Shown: positions 45,254-52,389 of the stretch, piece after piece
Layout of the letters: every line of letters starts with the position of its first letter
Numbering within the stretch: the stretch's first letter is position 1
DNA from: JAJPJE01 sp963848375
GTDB taxonomy: Bacteria; Acidobacteriota; Terriglobia; Terriglobales; Acidobacteriaceae
Assembly (NCBI GenBank): GCA_963848375.1
Contig: CAWKDK010000020.1
Coordinates: 124,001-188,000 of the forward strand
Length of the DNA: 64,000 bases
Direction of reading: 5' to 3'
Position numbers and translations under genes: made by a program
The notes under the pieces: generated by a model
Seen by the model: the letters and a program-made list of their open reading frames with translations, nothing else
What the model was told of the DNA's origin: nothing
Databases searched by the model: none

Positions 45254-45803
45254 ACGTCATCTCCTCTTTGCTTACTGGCTGAATCATGTTGAGCGGGACG
45301 AAACCGGAAGCCGCAGCCTCAGCGCCCTCGACGGTGATCGCTACTATCTCAGGCGCAGCCTCCAGAATCGCCTGTTCGACGGTAGATTTCAGCGTTTCCG
45401 CTGACGATCCGCAGCCGTGTCCAGAACTCTGGATCTTCACTCTTACTGCTTCGTCCACGACTTCGATGAGTTCCACGCTTCCGCCATGCTTCTGCAACTG
45501 TGGCCGTACCTTCTCGATCGCGCGCGATACCCGTTCTTCCAGGGCAACTGGATGGATTCCGTACAGCACCAGCAGCCCACAGATCAGCGGATCGTTTCCC
45601 AGCTTCGCCAGCGAACTGCGTCCCGCTTCGCCGGATTCGGAGAGCAGTTCGACGACTCGCTCCATCGCCGCGCCATGCAGGTCCATCATCGATTGCAGCA
45701 ACTCGAGCGACGTGGTGCGCGCGTCATCCTCCTTGAAGGCGGTAACACGCTGCACCAATCGATCGATTTGTTCCGTTCGCGCCTGGAACTCGTTGTTGTT
45801 CAT
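45234..45803 (-). CDS. NifU-like C-terminal-domain protein of the hydrogenase locus
   Basis: 189 residues from ATG 45803 (ATGA overlap with hhyL). A helical N-terminal part (about 1-90) precedes a NifU/Nfu domain (about 95-165: RPQLQKHGGSVELIEV...SGHGCGSSAETLKSTVEQAI). Nfu scaffolds normally bind a bridging [4Fe-4S] through CxxC (usually CSGCPSS); here the first Cys is Gly, giving GHGCGSS with one Cys. It may be an Fe-S carrier or an electron-transfer partner for HhyS. The change could mean altered or lost cluster binding. Confidence 0.87.
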   Translation of the reverse strand: MNNNEFQARTEQIDRLVQRVTAFKEDDARTTSLELLQSMMDLHGAAMERVVELLSESGEAGRSSLAKLGNDPLICGLLVLYGIHPVALEERVSRAIEKVRPQLQKHGGSVELIEVVDEAVRVKIQSSGHGCGSSAETLKSTVEQAILEAAPEIVAITVEGAEAAASGFVPLNMIQPVSKEEMTYEKSTA

Positions 45804-47611
45804 CGATCGCCTTTGTTTGGCATCATGCCGAACATTGGCGAGTGCCGTGTCTGCAGGACTTTGCCTGGGCCCAAATACATATGCACGCCGCAAGGCAGGC
45901 ATGGGTCGAAGCTGCGCACCGTACGCATAATGTCGATGCCCTTGAACTTATCCGGCCCATTCTCCTCGAATAGCGGAGTGTTTTGCACCGCATCCTCATA
46001 AGGACCAGGTGTTCCGTAGACATCTCTCGGATTCGCGTTCCAGCAAGTTGGTGGATACGGGTGGTAGTTGGCGATCTTGCCATCGCGGATTACGACGTGA
46101 TGCGAAAGAACGCCCCGCACCGCTTCGTGGAAGCCGCAGGAGATGGCATCTTCCGGCACCTTGAAGGGCGCCCACGTTTTGGATCGCCCCGCCATCAACT
46201 CCTCCATCGCCTTCTCGCAGAAGAAGAGCGCCGCGGCCGCTGCATACGCCTGGAAGTACGTGCGCGCACGATCGCGCTCGATCGCATTGCTCCACTGCGG
46301 AATCTTCCACTCAAAGCTGGTCTCCGGCAGTGTTGCGCCTTTCGGAAGATTGATGACCACGCTATTCCCGGTTGCCTTGATGTAGCCGATGTCGACCAGC
46401 CCGGAAAGTGCTGTCGACCACAAACGTGCAATCGGGCCACCGCCGGTATCGAGCGGCAGATAGTCGCCCGTTCGTTTATCGAACCAGCGCGGCGACATGA
46501 CCCACGTGTAATTGCCATTGAAGTCACGCTTTTGCGGGCGAGGAGTTGTGGTCTGGTTCCAAGGATGCCGCTTGTCGATGGCATTCCCCAGCGGGTCCGT
46601 CTTTACGAATGTCTGCTCGTTTTGCCAATCATCGTAGTACGAGCTACCCAGCAGAATGCGAAGCCCGAGGTTGATGTCCACCAGATCATTCGTGACCAGT
46701 TGCCCGTCAACCACGATGCCAGGCGTTACGAACATTCCGCGTCCCCACTCGGACATGCTTTCGTAACGGTAATCGCAAACAGCCGGATTGTTGAATGACC
46801 CCCAACAGCCTAACAAGATGCGCCGTTGCCCTACCCTTTCGTATCCAGGTAACGCTTCATACCAGAAGTCGAAGAGATCGTCGTGCAGCGGCACGCAGCG
46901 CTTCATGAACTCGACATACTTCATCAGGCGCACGAGATAGTCGGTAAAGAGCTGTACAGTCGCAACGGTCCCGACTCCGCCCGGATAGAGCGTTGAAGGA
47001 TGCACGTGCCGACCTTCCATCAGGCAGAACATCTCGCGAGTCAGGCGGCTCACTTCCAGCGTTTCCCGATAGAACGAACCCGTGAAAGGATTCAGCGCCG
47101 TCATGATGTCCGCGATGGTGCGGAAACCATGCTTGCTCGAGTTCGGAGCTTTCTTCTTTTGCGCCTTTTCCCACAGCCCGGGATTTGTCTCCTTCACCAT
47201 CTGCTCGCAGAAGTCGACACCCACCAGGTTGTCCTGGAAGATGTTGTGGTCAAACATGTATTCGGCTGCCTCTCCGAGATTGATGATCCATTCGCCCAGT
47301 GGCGGAGGCTTCACCCCGAACGCCATGTTCTGCGCATAACACGCGCAGGTCGCGTGGTTGTCGCCGCAGATTCCGCAGATGCGACTGGTGATGAAGTGCG
47401 CATCGCGCGGATCCTTGCCTTTCATAAAAATGCTGTATCCGCGAAAGATGGAGGAGGTGCTGTAGCACTCTGCCACCTGTTTATTTTCGAAATCGATCTT
47501 CGTGAAGATCCCGAGGCTCCCGACGATGCGGGTGATCGGGTCCCAGTTCATCTCCACCAGGTTTCGCTTCCGTCCAGAAGTTTCGCTCAACGGCTCTGTG
47601 ATAGTTCCCAT
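45800..47611 (-). CDS. hhyL: High-affinity (group 1h/5) NiFe hydrogenase large subunit
   Basis: 603 residues. It carries the group 1h signature RICGICGDNHATCACYAQ (Cys79, Cys82) and DPCLPCGVHMY near the end (Cys571, Cys574, His577). The 26 residues after the His should be removed by the protease at 41975. This hydrogenase class oxidises atmospheric-level H2 and feeds the electrons to quinone, supporting survival when carbon is scarce. Start 47611 lies 18 bases after the hhyS stop. Confidence 0.96.
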   Translation of the reverse strand: MGTITEPLSETSGRKRNLVEMNWDPITRIVGSLGIFTKIDFENKQVAECYSTSSIFRGYSIFMKGKDPRDAHFITSRICGICGDNHATCACYAQNMAFGVKPPPLGEWIINLGEAAEYMFDHNIFQDNLVGVDFCEQMVKETNPGLWEKAQKKKAPNSSKHGFRTIADIMTALNPFTGSFYRETLEVSRLTREMFCLMEGRHVHPSTLYPGGVGTVATVQLFTDYLVRLMKYVEFMKRCVPLHDDLFDFWYEALPGYERVGQRRILLGCWGSFNNPAVCDYRYESMSEWGRGMFVTPGIVVDGQLVTNDLVDINLGLRILLGSSYYDDWQNEQTFVKTDPLGNAIDKRHPWNQTTTPRPQKRDFNGNYTWVMSPRWFDKRTGDYLPLDTGGGPIARLWSTALSGLVDIGYIKATGNSVVINLPKGATLPETSFEWKIPQWSNAIERDRARTYFQAYAAAAALFFCEKAMEELMAGRSKTWAPFKVPEDAISCGFHEAVRGVLSHHVVIRDGKIANYHPYPPTCWNANPRDVYGTPGPYEDAVQNTPLFEENGPDKFKGIDIMRTVRSFDPCLPCGVHMYLGPGKVLQTRHSPMFGMMPNKGDR

Positions 47612-47629
47612 CTCTTCGATCCTCTCCGC

Positions 47630-48730
47630 TTATGCAGCTTTGCGAGTTGGGCGCATGGAGTACGCGCCAGGTCTGGGTTGATAGCCGGTAATGAGTTCGC
47701 GACCGCGGCGTCTCCACTCCGGCTCGCCGTTGACGGTATTGTTCGTAATCGCGCGCAACGCACGGATCATCTTTCCGTAGAGCGTCAGCGCAGCCGTAGA
47801 GAAGCGCGCACCCGAGGGCTCATCCATAAATGGCATGAACATGTCGGGAAATCCGGGCATGGTGCAACCGATGCAAATGCCGCCGACATTCGGACAGCCG
47901 CCGATGCCACGCATCCATCCGCGTTTGGTGACGTTGCAATTGACTACAGGTCCCCAGCAACCGACTTTCACCAGGCACTTCGGGGTTCCATACTCGATTC
48001 CAAAATCATCCTGCTCGTAGTAAGCAGCGCGGTCGCAGCCTTCGTGCACTGTTTTGCCGAACAACCACGTAGGACGCAGCTGTGCGTCGAGTGGAATCAT
48101 GGGCGCAAGTCCCGCCACCTGGAATAGCAGGTAGAGCAAGGTCTCCATGAAATTGTCAGGTTGTACGGGACATCCGGGCACATTCACGATTGGCAATCCA
48201 GCTTTGGAGCGCCAGCCCCATCCGAGATAATCGGCAAGACCCATGCACCCGGTGGGATTGCCGGCCATCGCGTGAATTCCACCGTACGTGGCGCACGTTC
48301 CTGCTCCGACCACTGCCAGCGCCTTGGGCGCGAGGCGATCAATCCATTCCGTGGTTTTGATCGGCTGCCCAGTATTCGGATCTGTTCCCTGCGCGGCCCA
48401 GTAGCCTTCATCTTTAATGTCTTCGTTGGGAATCGAGCCTTCCACGACCAGCACGAACGGATCGATTTCGCCACGCTCGGCCTGGTAAAAGTACTTCATG
48501 AATTCATCGCCATTCTCATAGGCGAGTACGGGGTTGTGCAGATATACCTTGGGAAGACCGGGGATCGCCCCGAGGAGAACGTCCTCAATGCTCGGCTGCT
48601 CGGCGTTGGTGATGGAGACGGAATCGCCATCGCAACTCAGGCCGGCAGTAAGCCAGATGATGTGAACATCTTTGACTGGTGAAGGCGCTGCAGCAGCGCG
48701 CCGGGCGAATGGAATAGGTTCAGTCGGCAT
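47630..48730 (-). CDS. hhyS: High-affinity (group 1h/5) NiFe hydrogenase small subunit
   Basis: 366 residues. N-terminal WLTAGLSCDGDSV holds Cys33 and an Asp two or three residues later. In the related Cupriavidus actinobacterial-type hydrogenase, an Asp joins three Cys around the proximal [4Fe-4S] cluster. Further cysteines are CATYGG, NPTGC, PGCPVQPDN, HEGCDR, CWGPVVNC and GGCPNVGGICIGC for the medial and distal clusters. No Tat signal or membrane anchor, as in group 1h. Of two adjacent ATGs, 48730 has AAGGAGG with 5-nt spacing and 48733 only 2. Confidence 0.95.
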   Translation of the reverse strand: MPTEPIPFARRAAAAPSPVKDVHIIWLTAGLSCDGDSVSITNAEQPSIEDVLLGAIPGLPKVYLHNPVLAYENGDEFMKYFYQAERGEIDPFVLVVEGSIPNEDIKDEGYWAAQGTDPNTGQPIKTTEWIDRLAPKALAVVGAGTCATYGGIHAMAGNPTGCMGLADYLGWGWRSKAGLPIVNVPGCPVQPDNFMETLLYLLFQVAGLAPMIPLDAQLRPTWLFGKTVHEGCDRAAYYEQDDFGIEYGTPKCLVKVGCWGPVVNCNVTKRGWMRGIGGCPNVGGICIGCTMPGFPDMFMPFMDEPSGARFSTAALTLYGKMIRALRAITNNTVNGEPEWRRRGRELITGYQPRPGAYSMRPTRKAA

Positions 48731-48851
48731 CATCGCCTCCTTGCGAGGTGACGCCGTCACTGCGACGGCAGGTGTGCGTTTGCTCCGGTCACAATCGAAA
48801 GGGCCGGCGCGGATGGTTTACTGGATTACGTGCAACTCCCGCGGGTTGTCC

Positions 48852-49955
48852 TCAACAAATGCGCGGCAGTTGTTCGCCAAATAATGTGTCAATAACTCGC
48901 GTTCCCCCAATTTCCGTTTTCATCAATACCATTCCCGCAGGATCGGACGTCACCTCTCCGATGATGCGGGCCTCGCTCCCCAGCGGGTTCTGTCGCATAC
49001 GAGCAACTACCGCGTCCGCATGCTGCTCCGGTACGATGGCGACAAGCTTCCCTTCATTCGCCACATATAAAGGATCGAGCCCCAGAATCTCGCAGGCGCC
49101 ACGAACCGTGTCGCGTACCGGTATCTCCGTTTCACGCAGCGAGATTCCCACATTTGAGTGCGCGGCGATCTCGTTGAGAACAGTCGCAACTCCGCCGCGC
49201 GTGGGATCCCGCAGGCAATGAATGTCGTTGGTGACGTCAAGCATCTCGGCGACTAACTGATGCAGCGCCGCGCAGTCGCTTTCGATCACGCCTTCGAATT
49301 CCAGGTTCTCTCGTTGCGAGAGAATTGCCATACCGTGATCGCCGATGTATCCGCTGAGGATTACCCTGTCTCCCGCGAGCGCGTGGCTTGCCGAGATGTT
49401 CACCGGACGTTCGATCAAGCCGATGCCAGTAGTCGAAATGAAAATCTTGTCGCCCTTGCCCCGATTCACGACCTTGGTATCACCCGTCACCAGCTGAACG
49501 CCGGCTTCGCGAGCTGCAGCGCTCATCGAATCCACAACGCGGCGCAGATCGTCGGTTGCGAGACCTTCCTCGAGGATGAAGGCTGCGGCCAAGTACAGCG
49601 GACGCGCGCCGCTCATTGCCAGATCATTGACCGTGCCGTTGATCGCAAGCCGACCAATGTCCCCGCCAGGAAAGAAGATGGGTGTAACAACGAATCCGTC
49701 CGTGGTAAAGGCCAGCCGCGAACCATTGATCTCGAGGACCGCCTGATCATCGAGCTTATTGAGCAAAGGGTTACTAAACGCCGGAAGGAAAACCTGTTCG
49801 ATCAACTGTGCCGTAAGTTTGCCGCCGCTTCCATGCCCGAATACGATCTGCGGATGCTGGGTTATGGGCAGCGGACACGTTGAGCCTGGTACGGCGGTTG
49901 CTTGCGAATCATCGGCACTGAAAGTGGAGGGGAGTTTCAGGGCGGCCTCGCTCAT
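48852..49955 (-). CDS. hypE: Hydrogenase maturation factor HypE (carbamoyl dehydratase)
   Basis: Makes the cyanide ligands of the NiFe site: it dehydrates a thiocarboxamide on its C-terminal Cys to thiocyanate and hands it to HypC-HypD. 367 residues with the PurM-like ATP fold (GHGSGGKLTAQLI, LTFTTDGFVVTPIFFPGGDIG-like segment, RDPTRGGVATVLNEIA). The required last residue is present: the chain ends PRIC. ATG at 49955 overlaps the SIS-gene stop by one base (TGATG). The longer frame to 50069 is inside that gene. About 121 bases separate it from hhyS. Confidence 0.95.
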   Translation of the reverse strand: MSEAALKLPSTFSADDSQATAVPGSTCPLPITQHPQIVFGHGSGGKLTAQLIEQVFLPAFSNPLLNKLDDQAVLEINGSRLAFTTDGFVVTPIFFPGGDIGRLAINGTVNDLAMSGARPLYLAAAFILEEGLATDDLRRVVDSMSAAAREAGVQLVTGDTKVVNRGKGDKIFISTTGIGLIERPVNISASHALAGDRVILSGYIGDHGMAILSQRENLEFEGVIESDCAALHQLVAEMLDVTNDIHCLRDPTRGGVATVLNEIAAHSNVGISLRETEIPVRDTVRGACEILGLDPLYVANEGKLVAIVPEQHADAVVARMRQNPLGSEARIIGEVTSDPAGMVLMKTEIGGTRVIDTLFGEQLPRIC

Positions 49956-50584
49956 CAGATCACGTCCTCCTCGCCCATCGCGACGTGCGTGAGATCCCAC
50001 AGGATGTGAAGCAAGGCAACGTGCGACTCCTGTATGCGGTGAATACTGAAGCTCGGGACAGTGAAGCAATAGTCCGAAACCTCAGGCATTCGGCCGCCGT
50101 CTTTGCCGGAAAACGCAATCGTCAGCATCTTTTTAGTGCGAGCTGCTTCGAGGGCATAAATAAGGTTGGGTGATTTGCCGCTAGTGGAGATCGCCAGCGC
50201 CATATCGTCCTTCTCGCCCCACAGTTCGATCTGATCGATGAACACGCGCGCGAAATCCTTGTCATTCGAAATGGCTGTGACTACCGGGATCTGGCTCACG
50301 AGATCCAGCGCCGGCAAGGCTCGCCGTTTTTCGATGATCGGATGGATGAACTCGACCGCTACGTGCTGAGCGTCGCAAGCGCTGCCACCATTTCCCATCA
50401 CCCAGAGCCGCCGGCCACGTCCGAAACGCTCCGCCATCTTCTGACTGAGTTCGCCGATCTCATCCGCGTACCGCTCGAAGAACTTGTTCTTGATCTCGAC
50501 CGATTCCTTGCACTTGCGCATCACCTTGTCGTGCCACTCTTGCGACGAGATCACCGGAGCCGCAGCTAAAGAGATGTTGCTCAC
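49955..50584 (-). CDS. GmhA-like SIS-domain sugar-phosphate isomerase within the hyp genes
   Basis: 209 residues, resembling sedoheptulose-7-phosphate isomerase GmhA: GNGGSACDAQHVAVEF (64-79), STSGKSPNLIYALEAA and an ESHVALLHILWDL C-terminal helix. GTG 50584 overlaps the hypD stop in GTGA and has GGAGG upstream; its own stop overlaps hypE. It is therefore locked between hypD and hypE. A role in hydrogenase maturation (for example supplying or shaping a sugar-phosphate intermediate) is only a guess; a heptose-synthesis role is the family default. Confidence 0.88.
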   Translation of the reverse strand: MSNISLAAAPVISSQEWHDKVMRKCKESVEIKNKFFERYADEIGELSQKMAERFGRGRRLWVMGNGGSACDAQHVAVEFIHPIIEKRRALPALDLVSQIPVVTAISNDKDFARVFIDQIELWGEKDDMALAISTSGKSPNLIYALEAARTKKMLTIAFSGKDGGRMPEVSDYCFTVPSFSIHRIQESHVALLHILWDLTHVAMGEEDVI

Positions 50585-51735
50585 GCAGCACCTCCGATTT
50601 GCACGGCAGCAGGTTCTCTCTTCTGTTTATCTTTCGTCTTCTGTGAATCAAGGTGGCGGCCATAGGCGTAGTACGCAGCGCAGGCGCCTTCGGCGGAAAC
50701 CATCGTCGCGCCCAACGGAGTGAGCGGAGTACAGATGTTCCCGAATGCGGGACAATCATGCGGCTTCTTGATGCCTTTCAGGATCTGCCCGCTGATGCAT
50801 ATCTCGGGCTCCTGCGTGTCGATCTCCTTTACCTGGAAGATCTTTTCGGCATCGTGATCGCGATACTCCCAGCGCAGCTTGTATCCGCTCTTCGAAATCC
50901 AGCCCACGCCCCGCCATTTGCGGTCGGACACTTCAAAGACGCTGTTCACCAGCCGGCGCGCACCTACGTTCCCTTCGCGATCGAGGATGCGCGAATACTG
51001 ATTCTCGACGACGCAAGTCCCGGCCTCCAGTTGTCGCACCACCATCAATGTTCCTTCCAGAAGGTCGAGTGGCTCGAATCCCGTGATCACGATGGGAACC
51101 TGGTAGCGTTCGCTGATGGGCTCATATTCGCGATAGCCCATGATCGCGCACACATGTCCCGGTCCGAGAAAAGCCTGTACGCGGTTCTGAGGCGATTGCA
51201 GGATGTACGCAATCGACGGCGGCACTAGCGAGTGCGACACCAGGATAGACACGTTCTTCGCGCCTTCCTCTTTCGCGCGCGCGACCAGCATCGCGTTTGC
51301 CGGAGCGGTCGTCTCGAAGCCAATTGCGAAGAAGACAATCTGTTTGGTGGGATTCGCCGCAGCAATCTTCAGGCAATCCAGCGGCGAGTAAACCACGCGG
51401 ATGTCCGCACCCTGCGATTTCAGGGTGAAAAGATCGCCGTGCGATCCCGGTACCCGCAGCATGTCTCCGAACGAACAGAAGATAACGTCTGGTTTCGCGG
51501 CAATCGCGTGGGCCTTATCAATCGTCTCCAATGGCGTGACGCACACCGGGCACCCAGGCCCGTGCACTAGTTCAACGCCTTCCGGCAGCAGGCGATCGAT
51601 CCCATGTTTCACGATCGAATGGGTCTGCCCGCCGCAAACTTCCATGATCACCCAGGGGCGAGTCTGTATCCGGCGGATTTCCTGCACGATCGATTGCGCC
51701 AATCGCGGGTTGCGATATTCGTCGATGTACTTCAC
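50581..51735 (-). CDS. hypD: Hydrogenase maturation factor HypD
   Basis: Fe-S scaffold on which the Fe(CN)2CO unit is built with HypC. 384 residues. Landmarks: MEVCGGQTHSIVKHG, HGPGCPVCVTP, FCSFGDMLRVPG, GFETTAPANA, and the C-terminal [4Fe-4S] ligands in HDCPAFGNICTPLTPLG and EGACAAYY. Start GTG 51735 overlaps hypC in GTGA. A charged tail (about 358-384) is longer than usual. Confidence 0.96.
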   Translation of the reverse strand: MKYIDEYRNPRLAQSIVQEIRRIQTRPWVIMEVCGGQTHSIVKHGIDRLLPEGVELVHGPGCPVCVTPLETIDKAHAIAAKPDVIFCSFGDMLRVPGSHGDLFTLKSQGADIRVVYSPLDCLKIAAANPTKQIVFFAIGFETTAPANAMLVARAKEEGAKNVSILVSHSLVPPSIAYILQSPQNRVQAFLGPGHVCAIMGYREYEPISERYQVPIVITGFEPLDLLEGTLMVVRQLEAGTCVVENQYSRILDREGNVGARRLVNSVFEVSDRKWRGVGWISKSGYKLRWEYRDHDAEKIFQVKEIDTQEPEICISGQILKGIKKPHDCPAFGNICTPLTPLGATMVSAEGACAAYYAYGRHLDSQKTKDKQKREPAAVQIGGAA

Positions 51736-52010
51736 TGCGGCTTCCTCGCCGACACTTCATCGACCACGGGCGCGTTAAGCTCCGTGAGCTGATCCATTTC
51801 TTCGAGTAACTGATAGGTTCGGGCGGCCTCTTCGGGATCGACGGTGCTGATGGCGAAGCCGACATGCACCAGCACATAATCGCCGACCTTAGCTCCCGGG
51901 ACGTAATCCAGCGAGGCCTCGCGGACGATTCCGCCAAACTGCACCTTAGCCATACGCATTCCGCGCCGGTCGAACTCTTCCAAAACCTTACCGGGTATAG
52001 CCAGGCACAT
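51732..52010 (-). CDS. hypC: Hydrogenase maturation chaperone HypC
   Basis: 92 residues starting MCLAIPGKV, where Cys2 binds the iron unit and is the family hallmark. Remaining landmarks: VREASLDYVPGAKVGDYVLVHVGFAI. It shuttles Fe(CN)2CO from HypD to the large subunit. Start ATG 52010; the upstream nine codons are not part of the family. First gene of the hydrogenase operon, so the promoter lies in 52011-52389. hypA, hypB and hypF are not in the window. Confidence 0.95.
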   Translation of the reverse strand: MCLAIPGKVLEEFDRRGMRMAKVQFGGIVREASLDYVPGAKVGDYVLVHVGFAISTVDPEEAARTYQLLEEMDQLTELNAPVVDEVSARKPQ

Positions 52011-52389
52011 AGCAGAGCTCCCAAGACGCGATTTCAAAAGCTGATGACCGCTTGCACGTGCTTAATCTTGCGATTACCGAAATTTGCCGCAGAACACAGC
52101 AGCTCGTCTGCCTGCAGGCGAAGTAGCTGATACAAAGCTGCGGCTTGAGAGATGTCGCCCACGAAAGCGACGCTATAGACCAAAGAAAAGAACCTAATTC
52201 ACCCTACCGCTGCGAAGATGCCCCCTGCCGGAGTGGCGTTGTCCGGTGCACACAATTCACGAGAGATCGCCCGACTGCTAAGTGCTTTGGACATTCCCAG
52301 CACCTGGAGGACTAAACCTTCTTCCATCTTTCGTAACTTTCAGTATTCGCTGCAATGCCTAGAATCTTCATGGGATTATTCGCCTTCCG
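52011..52389. other. Divergent promoter region between hypC and the GGDEF-EAL gene
   Basis: 379 bases without a gene. It should contain the minus-strand promoter of the whole high-affinity hydrogenase operon and the plus-strand promoter of the GGDEF-EAL gene. I could not pick out a convincing sigma-54, sigma-70 or regulator box by eye. Confidence 0.5.
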
